Shown one piece after another: positions 1-8,820 of a stretch of 64,000 nt of DNA. Both the position numbers and the translations under genes were made by a program. Within the stretch, counting starts at the first letter, position 1. Each line of letters opens with the position of its first letter. The stretch is from contig NZ_JALJXF010000001.1 in the NCBI RefSeq assembly GCF_024169925.1, positions 2,858,001-2,922,000 of the forward strand, in the 5' to 3' direction. The DNA is from Methylorubrum extorquens. Lineage in GTDB: Bacteria; Pseudomonadota; Alphaproteobacteria; Rhizobiales; Beijerinckiaceae. Below the pieces are notes generated by a model, which had not been told where the DNA came from, did no database searches, and saw only the letters and a list, made by a program, of their open reading frames with translations.

Positions 1-1
1 G

Positions 2-577
2 CTGACCAACAACGGAAAGCGCACCGCCGATCAGGAGGAGCCCGCCAACCCGCGTGGCCCCAACGCCTTCGGCCACGTCATCGAGATGGCCCCCGACGGC
101 ACCGACCACGGCGCCGAGACCTTCCGCTGGGAGGTACTGGTGCGCTGCGGCGATCCGGCCAAGCCCGAGGTGAAAGCGAGCTTTTCCGCGCTCACCACCG
201 AGAACGGCTGGTTCGGCATGCCCGACAACTGCACCTTCGACGGGCGCGGCCGCCTCTGGATCGCCACCGACGGCAACAACCGCCGCGCCACCGGCCGGGC
301 CGACGGCATCTGGGCGGTGGAGACGGGAGGCCCCCGCCGGGGCACCGCGCGCCACTTCCTGCGGGTGCCGGTGGGCGCCGAGATGTGCGGCCCCTGCTTC
401 ACCCCCGACGACGAGACCTTCTTCGTCGCCGTCCAGCACCCCGGCGAGCCTGACGAGGAAGGGGCGCTCGGCTCCTTCGAGACTCCCTCGACCCGCTGGC
501 CGGATTTCACGCCGGACCTGCCGCCGCGGCCGTCCGTCGTGGCGGTGCGGCGGGTGGGGGGCGGGCGGATCGGGTAA
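2..577 (+). CDS. PhoX-family (DUF839) phosphatase, C-terminal part
   Basis: This is the 3' end of a gene that begins upstream of the window; the reading frame is open from base 2 and about 191 residues are visible. The segment resembles the C-terminal half of PhoX-type alkaline phosphatases and related DUF839 proteins: a Pro-Arg-Gly-Pro-Asn-rich stretch, then GWFGMPDNC, GRLWIATDG, AEMCGPCFTPDD and VAVQHPGE, ending with the RWPDF and PPRPSVV segments typical of the family end. Such enzymes are calcium/iron-dependent and usually exported by the Tat pathway; the signal peptide lies outside the window, so location cannot be checked. It is followed by 171 nt without a gene before glyS. Family assignment is fairly secure, but activity on phosphate esters is inferred from the family only. 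Confidence 0.8.
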   Translation: MTNNGKRTADQEEPANPRGPNAFGHVIEMAPDGTDHGAETFRWEVLVRCGDPAKPEVKASFSALTTENGWFGMPDNCTFDGRGRLWIATDGNNRRATGRADGIWAVETGGPRRGTARHFLRVPVGAEMCGPCFTPDDETFFVAVQHPGEPDEEGALGSFETPSTRWPDFTPDLPPRPSVVAVRRVGGGRIG

Positions 578-748
578 CGGGGCTGAGATCGCGAGGCTCG
601 GCGCAAGCGTTCCAGGGCTCCGCACGATCTCGGAGCGGTCGCGCTCTGGACCGCTCGCCGATGCTCGCGATGACGAACGAACGGCGGTGACAGACCGAGC
701 CCATCTCCCGTCTCGACGCGGCCCGAGCGGGCGGCTATTCCCGCGCGC

Positions 749-2839
749 ATGCCTGACCTTCTGCTCGAACTCCGCTCCGAAGAGATCCCCGCGCGCATGC
801 AGCGGCGTGCGGCCGAGGATCTGAAGAAGCTCGTCACCGACGCGCTGGTCGAGCGCGGTTTCCTCTACGAGGGCGCCAAGGCGTTCGCGACGCCGCGGCG
901 GCTGGCGCTGCATGTCGCCGGGCTGCCCGCCCGCGGCGAGGCGGTGCGCGAGGAACGGCGCGGCCCCCGCGTCGGCGCGCCCGAGGCGGCCGTGCAGGGC
1001 TTCCTGAAGAGCGCGGGGCTCGCGAGCCTCGATCAGGCCACCACCGTCACCGATCCGAAGAAGGGCGCGTTCTACCTCGCGGTGATCGAGCGGCCCGGCC
1101 GCGAGACGCTGGACGTGCTGGCCGAGATCCTACCGGGCATCATCAAGAGCTTCCCCTGGCCGAAATCGATGCGCTGGGGCGCGGCCTCGGCGCAGCCCGG
1201 AAGCTTGCGCTGGGTGCGCCCGCTGCAATCCATCGTCGCCACCTTCGGCCCCGAGACCGAGACACCGGAGGTCGTGCCGTTCTCGGTCGACGGCATCACC
1301 GCCGGCACGGTCACGAGCGGCCACCGTTTCCTCGCGCCCGAACCGTTCGAGGTGCGCCGCTTCGACGATTACGTGCCGGCGCTGGAGCGCGCCGACGTGA
1401 TCCTCGATGCCGACCGGCGCAAGGACATCATCCTGCACGACGCCAAGGATCTCGCCTTCGCCCGCGGCCTCGACCTCGTGGAGGACGAGGGCCTGTTGGA
1501 AGAGGTGGCCGGGCTGGTGGAGCGGCCCGTGGTGCTGATGGGTTCGTTCGAGGAGCGCTTCCTCGAGATCCCGGCAGAGGCGATCCGCGCGACGATCCGC
1601 GCCAACCAGAAGTGCTTCGTGCTGCGCAAATCCGGCTCGGAGGAATTGGCGCCGGCCTTCGTGCTGGTCTCGAATCTCGTCGCCTCCGATGGCGGCGTGG
1701 CGATCACCGCCGGCAACGAGCGCGTGGTGCGGGCCCGCCTCTCGGACGCACGCTTCTTCTGGGAGACCGACAAGGCGACGAAGCTCGAAGACCGCCTCCC
1801 CAAGCTCGATTCGATCGTCTTCCACGAGAAGCTCGGCACGCAAGGCGAGCGCGTCGCCCGCATCGCTGCGCTCGCAAAGGAAATCGCGCCGCTGGTGGGC
1901 GCCGACCCGGCTTTGGCCGAGCGCGCGGCTCGGCTCGCCAAGGCCGACCTCGTCACCGAGATGGTTGGCGAGTTTCCGGAATTGCAGGGCCTGATGGGCC
2001 GCAAGTACGCGGCGCTCCAGGGCGAGCACGACAGCGTCGCCGCGGCCATTGAGGAGCATTATAAGCCGATCGGTCCGAGCGACCGCGTGCCGACCGATCC
2101 GGTTTCCATCGCCGTGGCGCTGGCTGATAAACTCGACACCCTCGCGGGCTTCTGGTCGATCGACGAGAAGCCGACGGGGAGCAAGGACCCGTTCGCGTTG
2201 CGGCGGGCGGCTTTGGGCGTGATCCGCGCCGTGATCGAACGGTCGCTGCGGCTATCGCTGGCCCCTCTGCTGCAAGGCCGGTTCGCGAGCGGGAGCGACG
2301 AACGCACCGCGGATCTCCTCGCCTTCTTCGCCGACCGTCTCAAAGTCTACCTGCGCGACCAGGGCGCCCGCCACGACCTGATCGATGCGGTGTTCGCGCT
2401 CTCTGGCCAGGACGACCTCCTGCTCGTCGTCCGCCGCGTCGAGGCGTTGGGCGCGTTCCTGAGCACGGATGACGGACGGAACCTGCTCGCCGGCTACAAG
2501 CGCGCGGCCAACATCCTGCGCATCGAGGAGAAGAAGGACGGCCGCGCCTACGACGAGGCCCCCGATGCGGGTCTCGCGGCCTCCGGCCAGCCGGAGGAGC
2601 GCGCGCTCGCCGAGGCGCTTGCCGAGGCGCGGCAGGAGGCGTCCGCTGCGGTGGCGGCCGAGGATTTCGCCGGTGCGATGCGGGCGCTGTCGCGGCTGCG
2701 GGCGCCGGTGGACGCGTTCTTCGAAGGGGTCACCGTCAACGCCGACGATCCGGCCCTGCGCAGGAACCGGCTCCTGCTCCTCAACGCACTCCGCGCGGCC
2801 ACCCGCGAGGTGGCCGACTTCTCGCGCATCGAAGGCTGA
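749..2839 (+). CDS. glyS: Glycine--tRNA ligase beta subunit
   Basis: Encodes 696 residues, the usual length of the beta subunit of the bacterial alpha2beta2 glycyl-tRNA synthetase, which binds tRNA-Gly while the alpha subunit (GlyQ) makes glycyl-adenylate. The N-terminus ([18 protein letters not shown]) is the family signature. [26 protein letters not shown] and KLGTQGERV follow, and the C-terminal region after about residue 560 resembles the DALR-type anticodon-binding domain. The alpha gene is not visible: the gene immediately upstream is a PhoX-like phosphatase, so glyQ is either further upstream or elsewhere. No strong Shine-Dalgarno precedes the ATG. Cytoplasmic, housekeeping, confident. 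Confidence 0.97.
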   Translation: MPDLLLELRSEEIPARMQRRAAEDLKKLVTDALVERGFLYEGAKAFATPRRLALHVAGLPARGEAVREERRGPRVGAPEAAVQGFLKSAGLASLDQATTVTDPKKGAFYLAVIERPGRETLDVLAEILPGIIKSFPWPKSMRWGAASAQPGSLRWVRPLQSIVATFGPETETPEVVPFSVDGITAGTVTSGHRFLAPEPFEVRRFDDYVPALERADVILDADRRKDIILHDAKDLAFARGLDLVEDEGLLEEVAGLVERPVVLMGSFEERFLEIPAEAIRATIRANQKCFVLRKSGSEELAPAFVLVSNLVASDGGVAITAGNERVVRARLSDARFFWETDKATKLEDRLPKLDSIVFHEKLGTQGERVARIAALAKEIAPLVGADPALAERAARLAKADLVTEMVGEFPELQGLMGRKYAALQGEHDSVAAAIEEHYKPIGPSDRVPTDPVSIAVALADKLDTLAGFWSIDEKPTGSKDPFALRRAALGVIRAVIERSLRLSLAPLLQGRFASGSDERTADLLAFFADRLKVYLRDQGARHDLIDAVFALSGQDDLLLVVRRVEALGAFLSTDDGRNLLAGYKRAANILRIEEKKDGRAYDEAPDAGLAASGQPEERALAEALAEARQEASAAVAAEDFAGAMRALSRLRAPVDAFFEGVTVNADDPALRRNRLLLLNALRAATREVADFSRIEG

Positions 2840-3188
2840 CCGGCGAGGCTTGGTCTCCGGCGTCGGTTGTCGAGTGCCGCACGCCGGTCGTCATCGCGCA
2901 TGCGCAAAAGGGTCTTGCCCAGTTCGGGGGGAGCGGCGCCTTGAAGGGTGCCGCCGCGCCGTGATCGAAATCGTCGTCGATCGCTTTGCTGTGACGAAAT
3001 GCGGTTCTCGCATCACGGTCACGGGCTTTGCTGACGAAAATCGTCCGGTTGAATTGCGGTGATATAACCTCAAGTCGCGTGTCGAGCGGCCAAAACATGC
3101 TCAAGCTGCCGGATTGTTGCTCGCGGGCAACGACCGTTCGGGTCGAAACGTGCTTCAAACTTGAGCAGTGTCCACGCAGTGCCGGTCG
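2840..3188. other. Intergenic region glyS-luxR
   Basis: About 350 bases without a convincing gene; short open frames here show no codon bias or homology that I recognise. The second half is less GC-rich and presumably carries the luxR promoter. It holds the inverted TGCTCAAG / CTTGAGCA arms annotated separately. Confidence 0.6.
3098..3167. promoter_or_regulatory. Inverted arms upstream of luxR-type gene (candidate operator)
   Basis: TGCTCAAG at 3098-3105 is the exact reverse complement of CTTGAGCA at 3160-3167, 54 nt apart. The downstream arm is itself part of an imperfect dyad, TGCTTCAAACTTGAGCA (3151-3167), of lux-box-like length. It sits immediately before the alternative GTG start and 21 nt before the preferred ATG of the LuxR-type regulator, where an autoregulatory operator could lie. 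The pairing is seen directly; the regulatory role is inference. Confidence 0.3.
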
Positions 3189-4331
3189 ATGTCGGGTTTC
3201 GAGCCTCTTGCCTTGATCGACGCGTGCTATGCGGCCGCCCTCGACCCCGAGACGTGGTCCGGCGCGCTTGACGGGATCGCCGATGCGGTCGGGGCGCGCG
3301 GTGCGGTGATCGTCTCCCACGATCCCGCGCGCACGGCGCAGACGCTGGCCTCCGAGCGGATCGCTGACGTGAACCTCGATTACGGCGTCGGCGGCTGGTG
3401 GCAGCACGACACGCGCATCCGCCTCGGCCGGGAGCGGGGCATCATGCGGCCGGGCACGGTCACCTGCGATGAGATGTACCTCACGGCGGAGGAGAAGCGC
3501 GCCGATCCGTTTTTCCAGCACTTCATCGACCGGCATCGCCTCGGTAATCTCTGCGCCTATGTCGGCGCCGACCCGATGGACCGCCACACCCTGTCGTTCA
3601 GCGCCCCACGCGACGTGCGCAGGGGGCCGTTCGAGGGCGTCGAGATCGAGCGGCTGGGGCTCGTCGGCCCGCATGTCATCCGCGCCTTCCGGCTGACGGC
3701 GCTCGTCGCCGACATGCGCCGGGAGGCGGAGGGGCTGTCCTCCGCCCTGGAGCGCATGCGGGCGGGCATCGTCGTCCTCGATTCCCGCGGCCGGGTCCGG
3801 CTCGTCAGCCCGGCGGCGGAAGGGTTGGCGGCAGGTTACCTCGCCCTGCGCACCGGCACCGTGCCGGCGGCGGCGGAGCCTGCCGAGAGTGCGCGCTTCG
3901 GTCACTTCCTGGCGGATGTTCTGCCGGAGCGCACATTGTCGGAAAGCACTTGGCGGCGGCAGGATACGCTCCTCCTGCGCCGCAGGGGCGGCGGGCGCCC
4001 GCTCTACGTCGAAGCGCTCCCCTTGCGCGGCAGCGATCCGTTTCCGGTGGCCGGCGCCGGGCTCGGGGGCGGCATGGTCCTACTCCTGCGCGACCTGCTC
4101 GCGCCGAGCACGCGTCCGATCGAACCGATGCTGGAACAACTCGGTCTCACCCGAGCCGAGGCGCGGGTCGCGGCCCTGGTCGGCCGAGGTGCGGCGCCGC
4201 GGGAGGTGGCCGAGCAGTTCGCCGTCGGCGAGAGCACGGTGCGCAGCCAGCTCAAGGCGGTCTACGGCAAGCTCGCGATCCGTCGGCAGAGCGAGTTGGC
4301 AGTGTTCATCACCCGTCTCGACAGTCTCTAG
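3189..4331 (+). CDS. LuxR-family transcriptional regulator with PAS-like sensor region
   Basis: A 380-residue protein from the ATG; a GTG 21 nt earlier is also possible. The C-terminal ~65 residues form a LuxR/GerE helix-turn-helix: LTRAEARVAALVGRGAAPREVA, then FAVGESTVRSQLKAVYGKL, a good match to the T..E..V..L...G.s..eIA plus recognition-helix pattern. Residues about 190-220 (GIVVLDSRGRVRLVSPAAEGL) look like a PAS core, and the N-terminal ~170 residues are typical of uncharacterised alphaproteobacterial LuxR regulators. No autoinducer-binding domain or luxI gene is seen, and no receiver domain, so it is an orphan regulator of unknown signal. Its TAG stop codon lies inside the terminal CTCTAGAGC of the palindromic repeat that follows, so that element has probably redefined the end of the protein. 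Confidence 0.85.
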   Translation: MSGFEPLALIDACYAAALDPETWSGALDGIADAVGARGAVIVSHDPARTAQTLASERIADVNLDYGVGGWWQHDTRIRLGRERGIMRPGTVTCDEMYLTAEEKRADPFFQHFIDRHRLGNLCAYVGADPMDRHTLSFSAPRDVRRGPFEGVEIERLGLVGPHVIRAFRLTALVADMRREAEGLSSALERMRAGIVVLDSRGRVRLVSPAAEGLAAGYLALRTGTVPAAAEPAESARFGHFLADVLPERTLSESTWRRQDTLLLRRRGGGRPLYVEALPLRGSDPFPVAGAGLGGGMVLLLRDLLAPSTRPIEPMLEQLGLTRAEARVAALVGRGAAPREVAEQFAVGESTVRSQLKAVYGKLAIRRQSELAVFITRLDSL

Positions 4332-4432
4332 AGCATCGTCCTGGATATCGGATCCACGACGATGCTCTAGCCTTTTGTTTTTGCATCATCTTCTTCCGAA
4401 AGCCGGCAGCCAGCTTTCGGGATGATGCTTTA
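4326..4432. repeat. RIME-like double-palindrome element, copy A1
   Basis: About 105 bp between the convergent luxR-type and kefB-type genes. Hairpin 1 is AGAGCATCGTC / GACGATGCTCT around an inner TGGAT...ATCCA loop; a linker CTCTAGCCTTTTGTTTTTGC follows; hairpin 2 is GCATCATC / GATGATGC enclosing CCGAAAGC / GCTTTCGG. The architecture (about 105 bp, two large palindromes, intergenic) matches rhizobial RIME elements as a class; sequence identity to a described family is not claimed. The first bases supply the TAG stop of the upstream gene. Copies A2 (42126-42232) and A3 (58066-58164) share the linker and loop. Confidence 0.85.
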
Positions 4433-4444
4433 ACGAGCGAGTCC

Positions 4445-6262
4445 CTATTCCGGCTCGTCCCGGCGCTGGCGCAGTTCGGGGGCGGGCTGCTCCGGTTCGG
4501 CGACCGGCGTGCCCTGGCTCTCCGAGCGGCTCGAATCCACGAACAGCCGTGCCTCGCCCTCGCGCACGCCGAGGCTGCGCAGGGCATAGGTCATCATACC
4601 GAGTGCCAGCTCCCGCTCGGCCATCAGGACGAGGCCAACGCCATCCTCCTCCAACCGGCGACGCTCGCTGTCGCTATGGGTCCGCACCACGCTGTCGATG
4701 CCGGGATTGGTCGCCCGTGCCTTGGCGAGCAGGCGTCTGGCCTGATGTGGGTCGGGTGTCGCCACGACGACGAGGCGGGCGGAGCCGATGTCGGCGGCCT
4801 CCAGGATGCCGGGCGCCGTGGCGTCGCCGAACACCGCCGGCACGCCCTGGGCGCGCAACTCCTCGACCCGGCGCCGGTCGCGCTCCACCACCACGAAGGG
4901 CAGGTTCCAATCCTGCAACGCCTTGCCGATGGCGCTTCCGACACGACCGTAGCCGATGATCACCGCGTGGCCGCTCAGGCCGGACGCGGCCGCATTGACC
5001 GGCAGCGGTCCGGCGGCGCGGCGCTCCAGGCGGCGGCGCAGCTCCGGCCGCTCGCCGAGCCAGCGCGACACCCGGGCGGACGTCGCGAAGAACAGCGGAT
5101 TGAGGGTGATCGACAGCAGCGCGCCGCCGAGGATCAGGTCGCGTCCCTCCTCTGGCAGCAGTCCCAGCGAGATGCCGAGACCGGCGAGGATGAACGAGAA
5201 CTCGCCGATCTGCGCGAGGCTCGCGGCGATGGTGAGCGCCGTGCCGACGGGGTGACCGAAGGCGAGCACGATGGCGACGGCTGCCAGCGACTTGCCCAGC
5301 ACGATGACGCTGACCACGCCGAGGATCGAGAGCGGCTCACGCAGGACGATGCCCGGATCGAACAACATGCCGACCGAGACGAAGAACAGCACCGCGAAGG
5401 CGTCCTGCAACGGCAGGGAATCGGCCGCCGCCTGATGGCTGAGATCGGATTCGGCGAGCACCATCCCGGCGAAGAAGGCGCCAAGCGCGAAGGAGACGCC
5501 GAACAGCTCGGAGGAGGCGTAGGCGATGCCGACGGCGCTCGCCAGCACCGCCAGGGTGAACAGCTCCCGCGAGCCGGTGCGGGCGGCCAGCCCCAGCAGG
5601 TAGGGAATGAGGCGCCGCCCGCCGACGAGCATCACGGCGACGAAGACGCCGACCTTGGCGAGGGTCAGCGCGAGCGTCACCCATAGGCCGTGCTCGGGCG
5701 GGCCGTGATGGCCGGCGGCCTGCATCGCCTCGCCGCCGAGCGAGGGCGCGAGCGCTGGCAGCAGCACGAGGGCCACCACCATGGCGAGATCCTCGACGAT
5801 CAGCCAGCCGACGGCGATGCGGCCCTTGTCCGAATCGAGAAGTCCCTGCCCTTCGAGCGCCCGCAGCAGCACGACGGTGCTCGCCACCGAGAGCGCCAGC
5901 CCGAAGACGAGGCCCGCCCCGGCCCCCCAGCCGAAGCCCCAGGCGAGCCCGGCGCCCATGGCCGTCGCCACCGTGATCTGCACGACCGCGCCGGGCAGGG
6001 CGATGGTGCGGACGGCCAGCAGGTCACCGATGGAGAAGTGAAGCCCGACACCGAACATCAGCAGGATGACGCCGAGTTCGGCAAGTTGGCTCGCAAGCGC
6101 CGGGTTGCCGACGAAACCCGGCGTGAACGGTCCGATGGCGATGCCGGCCACGAGGTAGCCGACAAGCGGCGGAAGCCGCATCCGCTGCGCCAGCATGCCG
6201 CCGATGAATGCGCAGACCAGCCCCAGCGCGATGATCGAGATGAGTTCGGTGGCGTGCTGCAA
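4445..6262 (-). CDS. KefB/YbaL-type cation:proton antiporter with RCK (TrkA-N) domain
   Basis: A 605-residue inner-membrane protein of the CPA2 monovalent cation:proton antiporter family. The first ~390 residues are about 12-13 hydrophobic helices (for example RMRLPPLVGYLVAGIAIGPF and LGVILLMFGVGLHFSIGDLL), followed from about residue 425 by a Rossmann-type TrkA-N domain (HAVIIGYGRVGSAIGKAL) that binds a nucleotide and gates transport. The length and the AELGVILLMFGVGLHFS segment match the YbaL/RosB branch of Kef-like proteins; substrate is probably K+ but not provable here. The start is a TTG (TTG CAG CAC GCC), preceded by AGGAGG 11 nt upstream. An 11-bp hairpin (6277-6300) overlaps part of that ribosome-binding site. 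The gene lies downstream of phaC on the same strand. Confidence 0.9.
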   Translation of the reverse strand: MQHATELISIIALGLVCAFIGGMLAQRMRLPPLVGYLVAGIAIGPFTPGFVGNPALASQLAELGVILLMFGVGLHFSIGDLLAVRTIALPGAVVQITVATAMGAGLAWGFGWGAGAGLVFGLALSVASTVVLLRALEGQGLLDSDKGRIAVGWLIVEDLAMVVALVLLPALAPSLGGEAMQAAGHHGPPEHGLWVTLALTLAKVGVFVAVMLVGGRRLIPYLLGLAARTGSRELFTLAVLASAVGIAYASSELFGVSFALGAFFAGMVLAESDLSHQAAADSLPLQDAFAVLFFVSVGMLFDPGIVLREPLSILGVVSVIVLGKSLAAVAIVLAFGHPVGTALTIAASLAQIGEFSFILAGLGISLGLLPEEGRDLILGGALLSITLNPLFFATSARVSRWLGERPELRRRLERRAAGPLPVNAAASGLSGHAVIIGYGRVGSAIGKALQDWNLPFVVVERDRRRVEELRAQGVPAVFGDATAPGILEAADIGSARLVVVATPDPHQARRLLAKARATNPGIDSVVRTHSDSERRRLEEDGVGLVLMAERELALGMMTYALRSLGVREGEARLFVDSSRSESQGTPVAEPEQPAPELRQRRDEPE

Positions 6263-6276
6263 CGCGCTTCTGTCCT

Positions 6277-6300
6277 CCTGGGGCCGGAGCCGGCCCCAGG
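6277..6300. promoter_or_regulatory. 11-bp hairpin overlapping the kefB-type Shine-Dalgarno
   Basis: CCTGGGGCCGG (6277-6287) pairs perfectly with CCGGCCCCAGG (6290-6300) across a two-base loop. On the minus strand the last bases of the stem merge into AGGAGG, the only good Shine-Dalgarno for the TTG-initiated antiporter gene. It could act as a translational or attenuation-type control of the antiporter, or end phaC transcription weakly; there is no U-run. Confidence 0.4.
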
Positions 6301-6371
6301 ATCAGATAAGGCAAATCACGGTCCCGTGTCCGCAACGGCGATGCTGCGGGTGCACGGTTCCCGTCGATCCG

Positions 6372-8189
6372 TCACGCCTTCATGCGGACATAGGTGCCCG
6401 GTGCCGGCGCGAGGGAGGGCAGCGCCCCCTCTCCGGGAATGCGGGCGGGCACGCGCTCGGGTGCCTGCTCTTCGAGCCACTTGAACCAGTAGGGCCACCA
6501 CGAGCCGGGATGCTCCGTGGCCGCCTCGACCCAATCCTCGAACCGGCCTCGGGCCGGGCCGCCGGTGCGGAAGCCGTACTTGGCCTTAGGGCCCGGCGGG
6601 GCGACGACGCCGGCGATGTGGCCCGAACCCGCCAGCACGTAATCGACCTTGCCGCCGAACTTGGCCGACCCTTCGAAGACCGAGAGCGCCGGGGCGATGT
6701 GGTCCTCGCGGGTGGCGAGGTTGAAGACCGGCACCTTCACCTTCTTGAGATCGAGGCGCACGTTGCCGAGCACCATCTGCCCCTTGGCCAGCGTGTTGTT
6801 GAGGTAGCAGTTGCGCAGGTAGAACGAGTGGTTGGCCGCCGGCATCCGCGTGGCGTCCGCGTTCCAGTAGAGCAGATCGAAGGCGGCCGGCGCCTTGCCG
6901 CGCACGTAGTTGTTGACGACGTAGGACCAGATCAGGTCGTTGGGCCTGAGCATGTTGAAGGCGTTGGCCATGCGCGCGCCTTCGAGGTAGCCGTTCTCGG
7001 CCATCCGCTCCTCGATCGCCTTGATCTGCCCCTCGTCGGCGAACACCTTGAGGTCGCCGGCATGGGTGAAATCGACCTGCGTGGTGAGGAAGGTCGAGCT
7101 CTTGATCCGGCGATTGCCCGTCGCCGCCTGGTAGGCCAGGGTGACGGCGAGCAGGGTGCCGCCGACGCAGTAGCCCGCCGCCGCGACATCGGTCTCGCCG
7201 GTCGCCACGCCGATCATGTCGATGGCGGTCTCGATGCCCTCACGCATGTAGGACTCGAAGTCCTTGTCGCGGTGGCGCTCGTCCGGGTTCACCCAGGAGA
7301 TCACGAACACCGTGATGCCCTGAGACACCATCCAGCCGATGAGGCTCTTCTTCGGGTTGAGATCGAGGATGTAGAACTTGTTGATCCACGGCGGCACGAT
7401 CAGCAACGGTCGCTTCAGGACCGTCTCGGTCATCGGCGCGTACTGGATCAACTCCATCAGGTCGTTGCGGAAAATGACCTCGCCGGGGGTCACCGCCACG
7501 TCCTTGCCGAAGGTGAAGGCGGAAAGGTCCGTCTGCCGCACCCGAAGCTGGCCGCCGCCGGCTTCCAGATCCTCCTGCAACATCTTCATGCCGCGCATCA
7601 GGTTGGCGCCCCCTTCCTCCAGCGTCTGGCGCAGGAGCTCGGGGTTCGTCATCACGAAGTTCGAGGGCGAATAGGCCGAGAGCAATTGGCGCAGGTAGAA
7701 CTCGGCCTTGTGGCGGGTGTGCTCGTCGATGCCGTCGGCCGTCTCGACCATCTCCTCGGCCCAGCGGCCGAGCAGCAGGTAGCTCTGCTTGATCAGGTCG
7801 AAGACCGGGTTCGCGCTCCAATCGGCGTGGGCGAAGCGCTTGTCCGTGGGTGGGGGCTGGACGATCGGCTCGGTGACGGCCCCCTGCATTCGGGTCAGGG
7901 TCGAGGCCCAGAGTGCGGCGAAGGATTGGCCGAGCTTGGTCTGGGCCTGGAGCGCCTTCTCGGGATCTTTCATCCACGTCTCAGCGACCCGCGTGAGGGT
8001 GCGGGTCATCTCGTCGATCTCGTCGGCGCCCTGAAGTTTCGCGCCCGGAAGCAAGGCGCCCTGGCCCGCTTGCTCGAACGGCTTCAGCGAGGCGGCGGCC
8101 GATTGCCTGAACACCTCCGCCAGTTGATTCGCGTTGTGCGCGATGGTCTCGAAATCCGGCGTTGCCGGCCTCGTCCGCTCCGTGGCCAC
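6372..8189 (-). CDS. phaC: Class I poly(3-hydroxyalkanoate) synthase
   Basis: A 605-residue PHA polymerase that joins (R)-3-hydroxyacyl-CoA monomers into polyester granules. The lipase-like box GYCVGGT carries the nucleophile Cys at about residue 341. The catalytic Asp lies in ATREDHIAPA and the His in GSGHIAGV. An N-terminal PhaC domain precedes the alpha/beta-hydrolase fold, and the PPWINKFYILDL and WVNPDERHRDKDFESY segments are typical of class I enzymes. I chose the GTG at 8189 because GGGAGG precedes it by about nine bases; an ATG at 8219 lacks such a site. No phaA, phaB, phaR or phasin gene is adjacent, so this is a stand-alone locus. The long open frame opposite it is only a GC-rich shadow. 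Confidence 0.97.
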   Translation of the reverse strand: MATERTRPATPDFETIAHNANQLAEVFRQSAAASLKPFEQAGQGALLPGAKLQGADEIDEMTRTLTRVAETWMKDPEKALQAQTKLGQSFAALWASTLTRMQGAVTEPIVQPPPTDKRFAHADWSANPVFDLIKQSYLLLGRWAEEMVETADGIDEHTRHKAEFYLRQLLSAYSPSNFVMTNPELLRQTLEEGGANLMRGMKMLQEDLEAGGGQLRVRQTDLSAFTFGKDVAVTPGEVIFRNDLMELIQYAPMTETVLKRPLLIVPPWINKFYILDLNPKKSLIGWMVSQGITVFVISWVNPDERHRDKDFESYMREGIETAIDMIGVATGETDVAAAGYCVGGTLLAVTLAYQAATGNRRIKSSTFLTTQVDFTHAGDLKVFADEGQIKAIEERMAENGYLEGARMANAFNMLRPNDLIWSYVVNNYVRGKAPAAFDLLYWNADATRMPAANHSFYLRNCYLNNTLAKGQMVLGNVRLDLKKVKVPVFNLATREDHIAPALSVFEGSAKFGGKVDYVLAGSGHIAGVVAPPGPKAKYGFRTGGPARGRFEDWVEAATEHPGSWWPYWFKWLEEQAPERVPARIPGEGALPSLAPAPGTYVRMKA

Positions 8190-8315
8190 GCGACACGTCC
8201 TCCCAAGGTCCGCCCGCATCCCGCCCCTAGTGACGGTCCGAGCCTCGTTTCCGACAAATTAACGCTCCACCCAGCCAATGTCGCCCGCCCCAGGCTCCAT
8301 TTTCAGACCGTTGTC

Positions 8316-8681
8316 ATGACCGTGCGCCGCACCGTCCGCGCCATTGCGATCGCCTTGCCGGTTTTTGCCGCCGCGGCGGCGACCGGCGGCTGTTCGGCCG
8401 ACGTGAACCCGCTGAAGGCGGCGATGGTCGGTGCGGGGTCCGGCATCAAGCCGGTGGAGGCGCCCGATTTCGTGGCGCAATCCCGCAAGAGCGATGCGAG
8501 TTACATGCCGGTGGGCGAATCGGCGCCCCGTCGCGCCGTCCGCGCCCGCAATTCGGCCGGACAGAGCGCCCTGCAGGCCGAGTTGGAGGGTGCGCGCAAC
8601 CGCAACGAGTCCAAGGGACGCGCGGCGGAAGGGGCAGCCAAGAATGCCGCCCAGGGGCTCGCACCCAACCCGGTTGAGTGA
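8316..8681 (+). CDS. Small putative lipoprotein of unknown function
   Basis: 121 residues starting with a basic n-region and Ala-rich hydrophobic stretch, ending in AATGGC, a passable lipobox with Cys about residue 28, so an outer- or inner-membrane lipoprotein is likely. The mature part is short, hydrophilic and rich in Ala, Arg, Asn and Glu, with no domain that I recognise. A longer open frame continues far upstream only because it runs opposite phaC; the real start is placed at the ATG with the signal sequence. It lies divergent from phaC, with 126 nt between start codons, and about 140 nt before the aminotransferase. Confidence 0.65.
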   Translation: MTVRRTVRAIAIALPVFAAAAATGGCSADVNPLKAAMVGAGSGIKPVEAPDFVAQSRKSDASYMPVGESAPRRAVRARNSAGQSALQAELEGARNRNESKGRAAEGAAKNAAQGLAPNPVE

Positions 8682-8820
8682 GCGTTCCGCCCCGATCCCG
8701 GCGGGGCATCGCGATTTTTCAGTCGGCGCTCGAACGCGTCGATGGTAAACAGGCAGGCTCCTCACCGCCGACGCATCCTCGCGGGAGGATCAGTTCCGCG
8801 ACACCGGACAGACCGACGCC

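Noticed and set aside
3950..5686. Long open frame on the plus strand opposite the Kef-type antiporter
   Set aside because: It is the mirror of a well-supported membrane protein gene on the minus strand; its product is rich in His, Arg, Gly and Asp with no recognisable domain. GC-rich codon bias removes stops from the opposite strand.
6195..8315. 828-codon plus-strand frame opposite phaC
   Set aside because: Only its last 121 codons, after a signal-peptide start at 8316, look like a gene; the rest is antisense to the intact PHA synthase gene.
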